From JAPOKJ01 sp031421635 (GTDB lineage Bacteria; Pseudomonadota; Gammaproteobacteria; Burkholderiales; Burkholderiaceae_E), in NCBI GenBank assembly GCA_031421635.1, contig JANOPA010000125.1:62001-126000 (forward strand): 64,000 nt of DNA. Reading direction: 5' to 3'. A model generated the notes under the pieces. That model made no database searches, was not told where the DNA came from, and was given only the letters and a program-made list of their open reading frames with translations. A program made the position numbers and the translations under genes. This document shows positions 44,881 through 52,846 of this stretch, in pieces (within the stretch, counting starts at the first letter, position 1; each line of letters opens with the position of its first letter).

Positions 44881-45201
44881 GTGGATTTAAAAGTGCCGAT
44901 CGTGATTTCGGATGACCTGTTCACCAAAGTGATTACAGCGACGGGCTTGTTGGACTTGGCGAGTGGAGAGATCTATGACGTTGAGTACCAAAAGTACGAT
45001 GTTGCGACGCTGGGCTTGCCCTGGAAGCATAAGGACTATGAATTTAGTTCAGGCATGCTCTCTAATGCCGGACGGGAGGTTGAGTTCAGTGTGAATGTGG
45101 ACAAGAGCACGGGCGAATACACCGTGAGTCCGGATGAATTGCTCGAGATCAAGTCACGCGCTGCGGCCTTGTTCACGGGTGCGCCTCGAGCTCGCTCTTA
45201 G
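44881..45201 (+). CDS. Conserved-looking small protein, unknown function
   Basis: 106 residues from a GTG with GAGGAAG 4 nt upstream. Acidic and soluble, with no signal peptide: LKVPIVISDDLFTKVITATGLLDLASGEIYDVEYQKYD. No family recognised. Only 11 bp separate it from the M23 peptidase gene, so they are probably co-transcribed. A TTGATT / TACAAT pair (44824-44850) upstream could be a promoter, although the 15-bp spacing is short. Confidence 0.75.
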   Translation: MDLKVPIVISDDLFTKVITATGLLDLASGEIYDVEYQKYDVATLGLPWKHKDYEFSSGMLSNAGREVEFSVNVDKSTGEYTVSPDELLEIKSRAAALFTGAPRARS

Positions 45202-45212
45202 AAGCCTCGCCA

Positions 45213-46142
45213 ATGTTGAGGGGAATTGCCAAAACTAGCCAAGAGCACGATTGCAAGCGTAGACACTGCTTGGGTGGTCTGGGGGCTTTGGCGTTGTTGC
45301 TACCTGCAGTTGTTCTCGCAAAGGGCAGAGAAAAAGCAACCCAGAAGTCGGCGCAGTCCGGCGAACAGTCCCATGGAGGCTTGCCGACTGAAGAACGTGT
45401 ACCGGGGGGTATCGCAGTTTTAAGCCTTGGCACATCGAGTCTGGAAGCGCCGCTCGCGAGTTATTTGGGTGCTCCTGTGATGGTTGTGCGTAAGTCTGGC
45501 TCATCGGGCTCGGCAGAGTGGTTTGCTCTGGTGGGGCTTGGCCTCGGCTCTGCGCCCGGTCCTGCCAAAATCGACCTAGAGGGAGGATCAGTCATTGACT
45601 TCACGATTGAGCGTAAAGTTTATCGTGAACAGCGTCTCACGGTAGCGCCGTCAATGGTAGATCTTTCCCCCGAGGATTTAGCCCGCTACGAGCGTGAGAA
45701 GTCTCATATCGATGCTTTGCTTTCGAAGCCGAGCGCCTCGCGACCTGACAGTTTTCGCATGGCGGCGCCAGCAGAGGGACGACAGAGCTCAAGTTTTGGA
45801 TTGCGCAGGGTGTTTAACGGGGTCTCCCGAAATCCGCATAGTGGTATGGATATTGCAGCCAGTACGGGTACGCCTTTTCATTCGCCCCTGGCGGGTACAG
45901 TAATTGATGTCGGTGACTATTTTTTCAATGGCAAAACCGTATGGGTCGACCACGGTGCCGGACTGTTGAGCATGATGTGCCACCTCAGCAAGTCGGGAGT
46001 GAAGGTTGGCGATCACGTTCAGCGCGGTGCTACGCTTGGCGAGGTTGGAGCCACGGGTCGGGTCACTGGACCCCACTTGCATTGGTCGGTGAGCTTAAAC
46101 CGTCAGATGGTTAACCCAGCGCTATTTCTAACCGGGCAGTAG
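45213..46142 (+). CDS. M23-family metallopeptidase (peptidoglycan endopeptidase-like)
   Basis: 309 residues. The N-terminus has a twin-arginine-like signal (KRRHCLGGLGALALLLPAVVLA) for export. The M23 domain occupies residues 185-309, with zinc ligands in NPHSGMDIA (His and Asp) and HLHWS (His-x-His); the context VGDHVQRGATLGEVGATGRVTGPHLHW is canonical. All catalytic residues are intact, so it should cut peptide cross-links in the wall. The region between signal and domain resembles the substrate-covering N-domain found in many M23 enzymes. Confidence 0.93.
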   Translation: MLRGIAKTSQEHDCKRRHCLGGLGALALLLPAVVLAKGREKATQKSAQSGEQSHGGLPTEERVPGGIAVLSLGTSSLEAPLASYLGAPVMVVRKSGSSGSAEWFALVGLGLGSAPGPAKIDLEGGSVIDFTIERKVYREQRLTVAPSMVDLSPEDLARYEREKSHIDALLSKPSASRPDSFRMAAPAEGRQSSSFGLRRVFNGVSRNPHSGMDIAASTGTPFHSPLAGTVIDVGDYFFNGKTVWVDHGAGLLSMMCHLSKSGVKVGDHVQRGATLGEVGATGRVTGPHLHWSVSLNRQMVNPALFLTGQ

Positions 46143-46205
46143 TAAGCTAGTGCTCGTGATTAAAATGACAGACATACCGGCTTGCGGTAACGGCGGAGGA
46201 CGAAG

Positions 46206-47297
46206 GTGAAAGCAGATCTAAAAATTAGGCGTTTCAATGCTCGCGCCGTGATCGTGCCGATGAGCTTGCCTTTATACGTGAGCACGGGCGCCGTTGTTCA
46301 AGCACCCCTGGTGTTAATCGATTGCGAAACCGATCAAGGTGTGGTTGGGCACGCCTACCTGATCGGTATTTCTCCCGTCAGCCTGAAGCCCCTTGTGAGC
46401 TTGGTGCAATCCTTCTCAGACCTGCTCGTGGGCGATGTTTTAGCGCCGCTCGAAATTGAGCGCAAGTTAACTCAAAAGTTCACATTGCTGGGCATGACAG
46501 GTTTGCTGCGTTTGGCTCAAGCTGGCATTGATATGGCCGCCTGGGACGCGCTGGCCAGGTCGAAGGATCTTCCCTTGTCCACCTTGCTCGGCTCTTCCCC
46601 TCGCCCGATTCGTGCCTATAACTCTAAGGGTCTCGGGATCATGCCGGAGGCCAAGCTCATTGATGAGGCACAGGCTCTGCTTGATGAGGGTTTTTCTGCG
46701 GTAAAAATGAGGCTCGGCCGAGCCCATGCTCAGGACGATCTTAAAGCCTTGCGGGCGGTACGTAAGGCGATCGGCGATTCGGTCAATTTGATGGTCGATT
46801 TTAATCAGGCGCTGAGTGTGCATGAAGCTATTCGACGGGGCCACATGCTTGACGGTGAAGGATTGGTGTGGATTGAAGAGCCGGTTCGTCAAGATGACTA
46901 TGAGGGCTGTGCGAAGGTTGCCAGAGAACTTAAAACACCGATCCAGATTGGCGAAAATTTTGCCAGTGCACACGAGATGCTGTACGCTCTCAAAGCGGGT
47001 GCCTGCGATTTGGTGATGCCCGATGCCCAGCGTATCGGTGGCGTTACGGGCTGGCAAAGAGCTGCCGCGCTGGCCCATGCCCAGGGCATTGAAATGTCGA
47101 CCCACTTGTTCTCCGAGGTCAGTGCGCATTTAATGACCGTCACGCCGACCGCGCACTGGCTTGAATATGTGGACTGGGCAAACCCGGTACTTCAGCAACC
47201 TCTGAAAATTCAGGACGGCCATGTCTTAACTTCCGAGCGCCCGGGATCCGGTGTCGAGTGGGATGAGGCCGCCGTCAAGAAGTATTTAGTCGCTTAA
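46206..47297 (+). CDS. Mandelate racemase-like enolase-superfamily enzyme (Lys166 position is Arg)
   Basis: 363 residues from a GTG with GGAGG upstream. It follows Pseudomonas mandelate racemase along its full length: metal ligands Asp (MVDFNQAL), Glu (WIEEPV) and Glu (IGENF), the His-Asp dyad (MPDAQRIGGVTGW and STHLFSEVSAHLM), and TPTAHWLEYVD. The Lys-x-Lys acid/base motif reads VKMRLG, so the second Lys (166 in the model enzyme) is Arg. In the model enzyme that change strongly reduces racemisation, so this is more likely a dehydratase or a specialised epimerase. Next is a broken dehydrogenase gene. Confidence 0.9.
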   Translation: MKADLKIRRFNARAVIVPMSLPLYVSTGAVVQAPLVLIDCETDQGVVGHAYLIGISPVSLKPLVSLVQSFSDLLVGDVLAPLEIERKLTQKFTLLGMTGLLRLAQAGIDMAAWDALARSKDLPLSTLLGSSPRPIRAYNSKGLGIMPEAKLIDEAQALLDEGFSAVKMRLGRAHAQDDLKALRAVRKAIGDSVNLMVDFNQALSVHEAIRRGHMLDGEGLVWIEEPVRQDDYEGCAKVARELKTPIQIGENFASAHEMLYALKAGACDLVMPDAQRIGGVTGWQRAAALAHAQGIEMSTHLFSEVSAHLMTVTPTAHWLEYVDWANPVLQQPLKIQDGHVLTSERPGSGVEWDEAAVKKYLVA

Positions 47298-47326
47298 TTA
47301 ATGAAGTCGTCTCCAAAGGTCGATCA

Positions 47327-47846
47327 ATGAAAATTGGAATGGTAGGCACTGGGAAGATGGGGAGCGCCATGGCTAGGCGCTTACTAGGTTTGAATCATTC
47401 GGTGATCGTTTGGAACCGCACGGCTGCGCGTGCGCAACCGCTCCTTGACCTTGGTGCAGTACGCGCATTTAATCTAAGCGACTTGGTGGCCGACACTGAT
47501 ATCGTCATTATTGATTCAGCCTCTTGGCCTGGATCCGAAGCGGGTTATTGATATCTTTTCCGAAACCTCGGGCGGCCCGAACATGCTTAAAATTCGTGGC
47601 GACATGATCGCACAAGCTTTGTCGGGCACCCAAAGCAATCTGGTGACCGTTGACGTCGCCACCATGCGCAAAGACCTCCGCTCAATGCTAGATCAAGCGT
47701 CCACTAATAACGTGAGTCTTCCGCTGACAGCGCAGACCCTTAAAAACTTTGATCAGGCGGCCGTCAAAGGTTTGGACACCGCTGATTGCACACAGCTCCT
47801 GGTGTGGTGGCTGAATGAGGGCGGAAAGCCGGAATTCACGGCCTGA
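47327..47846 (+). pseudogene. 3-hydroxyisobutyrate-dehydrogenase-family gene with an internal deletion and frameshift
   Basis: The first part (47327-47551) encodes the NAD-binding N-terminus MKIGMVGTGKMGSAMARRLL up to DTDIVIIDSAS. The second part continues in another frame (47511-47846) with GLDPKRVIDIFSETSGGPNML and MRKDLRSMLDQASTNNVSLPLTAQTL, the C-terminal helices. About 100-130 residues that should hold the catalytic Lys and the middle of the fold are gone. Intact relatives are near 290 residues; here roughly 170 remain. The two frames do not join, so the gene cannot be functional. It sits 29 bp after the racemase-like gene, suggesting a once complete pathway. Confidence 0.9.
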
Positions 47847-47873
47847 CCGCCCTTAGTCAGTGCGTTCCGGACA

Positions 47874-48947
47874 CTATTCGATGGCCGGTTTGAGCTCGAT
47901 GACGATGGGCCGAAACTGATTCAGTTGACCTTTCAGAATCGCCTCTAGTTCCGTGGGCGTTGAACCCACGGGCTCGGCGGCAAGATCCACGAGACGCTTG
48001 GCAAGTTCGGGGTTACGAAGTGCCAAAGCTACTTCTTTCTGTAGTCGGTCAATGATGTCTCGCGGCGTTTTTGCTGGAGCGAACAACCCGTTCCATCCAT
48101 TGGCTTCAATATTTGGGAAGCCTAGTTCACGAACGGTCGGTACATCAGGTAGGGCAGGTATCCGAGTGCTTGAGACTGTGGCAAGAGCCTTTAATGTGCC
48201 CTTACGTACTTCGGCAAGAGAGGAAGACACTTGATCGCCGCCCAACTGCACCCGACCTGCAAGTAGCTCCAATTTGAGTGGAGCCGCACCTCGAAAGGGG
48301 ATGTGGGCCATGTCGATTTTGGCGTCGCGCTTAAGGGCTTCCCCAACCACATTCATAAACGAACCGGGACCAGTCGAGCCATAGTTGTATTGCAAGCTCC
48401 GATTGTTGGAAAGCAAGGTGACGAACTCTCGTAAATCTTTCGCGGGTACAGAAGGGTGCGCAGTAAAAATTAAGGGCACATTGACCACATTGGAAACTGC
48501 TGCAAAGTCAGTGTCAATGTTGTAGGGAGATCGACCTGCGAGGCCCAGCGATAACGAGGCAAGCGGGAAGGTAATGTTATGCATCAACAGTGTGTACCCG
48601 TCCGGCGCGGACTTGGCGACTGCATCGGCTCCGATCGAACCACCAGCGCCCCCTCGGTTCTCGACGGTAATGGGCTGCCCCATTGATTCACTCATTCTCT
48701 GCGCGAGCAGACGAGCCACAACATCAGTGGTCCCACCCGGAGGGAAGGGGACCACGATCTTGATCGGCTTGGCGGGATAGCCTTGAGCCTGCGTGGGGCT
48801 GCTTGAGAGTGCCAGGAGCGCGGTAACGCTCGTCAGTGCGGCCAATATGCCGGTTAGGCGGCGCTTGCTCACGCAAGGTTTCGACAAGCTGCGGTTCGGC
48901 CTCTTAGGGTCGGATGTCCGCGATGAGTACGACTGTGCTTGCTTCAT
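47874..48947 (-). CDS. Bug/TctC-family periplasmic substrate-binding protein
   Basis: 357 residues from the ATG at 48945-48947, with GAGGGA 5 nt upstream; the longer frame from 49076 has no ribosome site. A long N-terminal region (SKRRLTGILAALTSVTALLALSS) ends in the signal cleavage PTQAQG, somewhat longer than usual. Mature motifs: PAKPIKIVVPFPPGGTTDV, ENRGGAGGSIGADAV. It is convergent with the broken dehydrogenase gene, and only 28 bp separate them. Its ligand may relate to the racemase-like gene, though orientation argues against one operon. Confidence 0.92.
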   Translation of the reverse strand: MKQAQSYSSRTSDPKRPNRSLSKPCVSKRRLTGILAALTSVTALLALSSSPTQAQGYPAKPIKIVVPFPPGGTTDVVARLLAQRMSESMGQPITVENRGGAGGSIGADAVAKSAPDGYTLLMHNITFPLASLSLGLAGRSPYNIDTDFAAVSNVVNVPLIFTAHPSVPAKDLREFVTLLSNNRSLQYNYGSTGPGSFMNVVGEALKRDAKIDMAHIPFRGAAPLKLELLAGRVQLGGDQVSSSLAEVRKGTLKALATVSSTRIPALPDVPTVRELGFPNIEANGWNGLFAPAKTPRDIIDRLQKEVALALRNPELAKRLVDLAAEPVGSTPTELEAILKGQLNQFRPIVIELKPAIE

Positions 48948-49202
48948 TTTTCCCTCGGAGCCTTTGACGGATTGATTCAGTTGTTGGTCCAGTAAATACG
49001 GTATTGAGTTTATTCTAGTACCGGCAAAGGTGTGCCAAGTTTGATAAATTTCGAACCTATCATGGGCCTCTCTCATTTTCGAAAAACGGACACCCGGCCA
49101 CGGGTCTTTCTCATTGATGGCACTATTGCGTCATTGCGGGTGCGAAACAGGGCACCTGGGACGTTACGTTATTCAACAACCTCATCGAGGAGAGACCGAG
49201 CC

Positions 49203-50669
49203 ATGAGTACCAAAGCCGCTGCAAAACCCGTCGCCAAAAAGGCTAGCGCCAAACCTGCTGCCAAGAAAGCGGCCGCCAAACCAAAAGCGGTCGCGAAAAC
49301 TGTCGCGAAAGCGGGTACTAAACCCGCCGGAAAATCGGCGCTAAAGGCAGCGAAGCCCAGCAAACCAGTCTCCGCCTTTGGTCTCAACCCAACCGATGAA
49401 CTGCATGATCTGCGCATGTCTGAAAAAGTTCAACCCTTGTATGAGCATGTGAAGCGCTTCATCAAGGAAACGGTTGAGCCGATGAGCGTCAAATATTTCG
49501 CCTTGGATGAGAACCGCGTTGGCCAAGATCGCTGGAACTACGCTCCGGGTCAGTTGGATCTACTGAATGCTGCAAAAGACAAGGCCAAAAAAGAGGGTCT
49601 ATGGAACTTCTTTTTGCCTGATGCAGATACCGGAGAGGGGCTGTCCAATTTGGATTACGCCTACATCGCGGCCGAGCTAGGCAAGAACCCTCTTGCCTCC
49701 GAGTCGATGAATTGCTCTGCCCCCGATACGGGCAATATGGAAGTCATTGAGCGGGTGGGTACTGCTGCTCAGAAGGAGAAATGGCTCAAGCCACTTCTGA
49801 ATGGCGAAATTCGCTCGGCCTACGCGATGACCGAAGTGCATCATGCTTCATCAGACGCGAAAAACGTAGCCACGACCGCGGTGCTCAAGGGTAACCAATG
49901 GGTTATTAATGGTGAGAAGCACTACATCTCTGGAGCCGGAAGCCCGCGCTGTAAAATTTTGATCACCATGGTGCGTACGAGCCCGAACGCGGCGCCCCAT
50001 AAGCAGCAATCGATGATCCTGGTTCCCAAAGACACGCCTGGAGTGAAAATTGTGGGTGCGATGCATGTGTTCGGCGAGGACCATGCTCCGCACGGGCATA
50101 TGCACATCATCTTTGATAATGTCAAAGTGCCTAAAGAAAATATGTTGTTGGGCGAGGGACGTGGCTTCGAGATTTCTCAGCTTCGGCTCGGCCCCGGCCG
50201 TATTCATCATTGCATGCGCTCCATTGGTCAAGCCGAAAAGGCCCTGGACTTATTAGTTGAGCGCGGTATATCCCGCGAGGCCTTTGGTAAGAAGCTGGTC
50301 TGGCTTGGTGGCAATATCGAGATCATCTCGCGCGCCCGTATCGAGATTGAGGCCATGCGCATGATGGTCCTGAAAGCGGCCAAGGCGATGGATGTCTTAG
50401 GAAATCGTGAAGCGCGTATTTGGGTGCATATGGTCAAGGCCTTGGTGCCCGAGCGTGTCTGCGTGATTATCGATCAAGCGATTCAGATGCACGGCGCGCT
50501 GGGTGTTTCGCAGAAGACTCCTCTGGCCAAGATGTACGCCATGCAGCGGACATTACGCCTCGCCGATGGCCCGGATGAGGTGCATCATTTAGTGGTTGGT
50601 CGCAACGAGGTGCGCATGCATGAAGGCAATAATGACGATGCCAGCATGCCTGTAGTATTTCGAAGCTAA
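49203..50669 (+). CDS. ACAD10/11-type acyl-CoA dehydrogenase with a Lys/Ala/Pro-rich histone-like tail
   Basis: 488 residues from the ATG at 49203, with GGAGAGA upstream. Residues 1 to about 57 are a low-complexity basic tail (AAAKPVAKKASAKPAAKK and similar) with about 16 Lys and no acidic residue, like the histone H1-like or PhaF-type tails. The dehydrogenase domain follows: LNCSAPDTGNMEVIERVG-like start, AYAMTEVHHASSD, GEKHYISGAG, and GPGRIHHCMRSIGQAEKALDLL with LADGPDEVH at the end, which matches the ACAD10/11 branch rather than short-chain ACADs. The adjacent convergent gene is an APH-type kinase, the other half of ACAD10/11. Confidence 0.93.
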   Translation: MSTKAAAKPVAKKASAKPAAKKAAAKPKAVAKTVAKAGTKPAGKSALKAAKPSKPVSAFGLNPTDELHDLRMSEKVQPLYEHVKRFIKETVEPMSVKYFALDENRVGQDRWNYAPGQLDLLNAAKDKAKKEGLWNFFLPDADTGEGLSNLDYAYIAAELGKNPLASESMNCSAPDTGNMEVIERVGTAAQKEKWLKPLLNGEIRSAYAMTEVHHASSDAKNVATTAVLKGNQWVINGEKHYISGAGSPRCKILITMVRTSPNAAPHKQQSMILVPKDTPGVKIVGAMHVFGEDHAPHGHMHIIFDNVKVPKENMLLGEGRGFEISQLRLGPGRIHHCMRSIGQAEKALDLLVERGISREAFGKKLVWLGGNIEIISRARIEIEAMRMMVLKAAKAMDVLGNREARIWVHMVKALVPERVCVIIDQAIQMHGALGVSQKTPLAKMYAMQRTLRLADGPDEVHHLVVGRNEVRMHEGNNDDASMPVVFRS

Positions 50670-51739
50670 AGCCTTGAAACAGCCTGCTCCGCCTCATTGA
50701 GCGAACGATTAATCGATTCTTTAAGGCCGGGCAGGTCGACGCCAACGGCGCTCTTCTTGCCTTCCAAGTAACGCGCATAAACGCCGTGCACGATCGCAGA
50801 GGATTTCCAATGATTAAAGCCGATGTAGTAGTCGAGCTTGGAGAGGTCGCGGCCCGTGCGGTTCTGATAGCGATGAGTGAGATCTAAACGTGTTGGGAAA
50901 CCTGGTACGGCCGTTGGCTTGATACCGCGCGGCGCGGGCGGGTCGCCAGGCTCGGCCCATTGGTTAAGGGCATAGGCTAGATCGGCAAGCGGATCGCCTA
51001 GTGTTGATATTTCCCAATCGACAACTGCAGCGATTGAACCATCCGGGCCTACCAAGCAATTATGCATGCCGTAGTCGCCATGCACGATACGTGCCGGGCC
51101 TTGTTCAGGAATATTGTTCAGAAAATACTGTTGAAGCGCGTGAGCTCGGGGGTCATCGAGCTGTGCTCCTTGAATGGACGCGTTCCAAGAGCGATACCAT
51201 GTCTTGAGCTGGCGGCCGATGTAGTCGTCCTTCTTGCCTAAATCGCTCAGGCACACCGCATCGGGATCCACTGAATGCAGTTCGGCCAATACATCAATAA
51301 ACGAATGCGCCATTCGCGGCCGCAGCGCCATCGGCACCCAACGATCGGTGTCTTCAACGCGATAGAGTGGATGCCCGTCGATCAGACCCATCAAATAAAA
51401 ATGGGCACCGGTAATTTTCGGATCTTCGCAAAAACCCAGTGCGCGAGGCACGGGAACTTTGGTCTTGCCAAGAGCGCTGATGAGCGCCCACTCCCGGCCC
51501 ATGTCGTGAGCCTTGGGTAAGAGTTCGCCCATCGGCGGGCGGCGAATCACGGCCTGCCTGCCTTGCGCATCTTCGACCATGTAGGTGAGGTTTGAATGTC
51601 CGCCTTCAAGGCGTGTCCAGCGCAGCGGTGGCTGCAATGAATTGACGTGTTCCGCAATCCACGCTTCGACGGCTGCTTTGTCGTAGCCAGGGGTGTTGTC
51701 TGCGGAAGGCGAGCTAGTCTCAGGTGAGGTCTTGTCCAT
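50666..51739 (-). CDS. APH-family phosphotransferase (ACAD10/11 kinase-domain type)
   Basis: 357 residues. Kinase motifs: GGHSNLTYMV and AVIRRPP (ATP site), HGDYGMHNCL (catalytic Asp and Asn), and VVDWEISTLGDPLADLAY (metal-binding Asp). This version of the APH fold is the one fused to human ACAD10 and ACAD11 and related to LvaA, which phosphorylates 4-hydroxyacyl-CoA. It is convergent with the dehydrogenase gene, overlapping it by 4 nt at the stop codons. A shared pathway is likely despite separate transcription. N-terminal 20 residues are Ser/Pro-rich. Confidence 0.9.
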   Translation of the reverse strand: MDKTSPETSSPSADNTPGYDKAAVEAWIAEHVNSLQPPLRWTRLEGGHSNLTYMVEDAQGRQAVIRRPPMGELLPKAHDMGREWALISALGKTKVPVPRALGFCEDPKITGAHFYLMGLIDGHPLYRVEDTDRWVPMALRPRMAHSFIDVLAELHSVDPDAVCLSDLGKKDDYIGRQLKTWYRSWNASIQGAQLDDPRAHALQQYFLNNIPEQGPARIVHGDYGMHNCLVGPDGSIAAVVDWEISTLGDPLADLAYALNQWAEPGDPPAPRGIKPTAVPGFPTRLDLTHRYQNRTGRDLSKLDYYIGFNHWKSSAIVHGVYARYLEGKKSAVGVDLPGLKESINRSLNEAEQAVSRL

Positions 51740-51875
51740 AGAGTGACTTTAGCGCGGATTTAGCACGACAGCCATAGGCTTGGTTCAAAATTAGAGCCCT
51801 GCGCACGATTTTAAAAATCCGGCGCTTGATCTTTGACCTGGGGCTGCGCGTGCGATACTTCTGGAGAGGAGAAAC

Positions 51876-52832
51876 ATGAGTAAAGCATCTAAAACAAACG
51901 CGGTGAGCGGATTAAAATCCATTGATGCCGTGACGAAGGCCCTGGCTTCAGTGGGCTACATCTCAAACCGAGCAATTTCCACTTCTGTTTATCTTGCACA
52001 TCATCTACGCAAGCCGGTGTTAATCGAAGGGCCAGCCGGCGTTGGCAAGACTGATTTAGCGGTTTCTCTGGGCAAGTCTTTGGAGTTCCCTCTGATTCGT
52101 ATGCAGTGCTATGAAGGGCTGGACGAAAGCAAGGCCTTGTATGAATGGAAGTATGGCAAGCAACTTCTTTATACTCAAATCCTGAAAGAAAAGATTCACG
52201 AACTGATTGGCGAATCGGACTCTTTAGATGCTTCGTTTAAGAAGCTGGCGTCCTTTCAAGATTTGTTTTTCTCACGTGAATTCCTTGAGCCCCGGCCACT
52301 CTTGAAGTCCATGGAGCAGGCGGGCGGCTCGGTGCTTTTGATCGACGAGATTGATAAGTCAGACGAAGAATTTGAAGCACTCCTGCTTGAGATTTTATCG
52401 GATTACCAGATCACTATTCCCGAGATTGGAACCATTCAGGCTCAAGTCCCCCCTTTAGTCATTCTGACCTCCAACAATACTCGTGAACTAGGTGATGCGC
52501 TCAAGCGCCGTTGTCTGCATCTGCATATTGGCTTCCCGGATGCAGAGCGCGAACGCGAGATTGTGCGAGCTCGAGTGCCCGATGTATCCGCAAAACTGCT
52601 GCGCCAATTAGTCGCCTTTATTCAAGTGGTGCGCGACGAGAATATTCGTAAACTCCCGTCGATTAGCGAAACGATTGATTGGGCGCGCGCCTTGCTTTTG
52701 TTGCACGCTCCCGTGCTCGACGAAGACATGGTCCGCAATACGTTAAACGTTATTCTCAAACGACAAAGTGATATCGCTGAGATCGCAGGTAAGGTCGAGG
52801 AACTCACGCAAGTCGCGCTCTCAACCAAATAA
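51876..52832 (+). CDS. MoxR-family AAA+ ATPase
   Basis: 318 residues with GAGAGGAG upstream. Walker A EGPAGVGKTDLA, Walker B VLLIDEIDKSDEEFEALLLEIL, sensor VILTSNNTRELGDALKRRCL. MoxR ATPases act as metal-insertion or maturation chaperones with VWA-domain partners; here the partner starts 14 bp downstream. The pair resembles CoxD/CoxE of the CO-dehydrogenase cluster, but no molybdenum hydroxylase gene is in the window, so the client protein is unknown. It may be the adjoining dehydrogenase or something elsewhere. Confidence 0.95.
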   Translation: MSKASKTNAVSGLKSIDAVTKALASVGYISNRAISTSVYLAHHLRKPVLIEGPAGVGKTDLAVSLGKSLEFPLIRMQCYEGLDESKALYEWKYGKQLLYTQILKEKIHELIGESDSLDASFKKLASFQDLFFSREFLEPRPLLKSMEQAGGSVLLIDEIDKSDEEFEALLLEILSDYQITIPEIGTIQAQVPPLVILTSNNTRELGDALKRRCLHLHIGFPDAEREREIVRARVPDVSAKLLRQLVAFIQVVRDENIRKLPSISETIDWARALLLLHAPVLDEDMVRNTLNVILKRQSDIAEIAGKVEELTQVALSTK

Positions 52833-52846
52833 TTCACTGGCTTTCA

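Noticed and set aside
47511..47846. Reading the dehydrogenase C-terminal part as a separate functional gene
   Set aside because: It lacks the NAD-binding and catalytic parts and has no start signal; it is the tail of the deleted gene.
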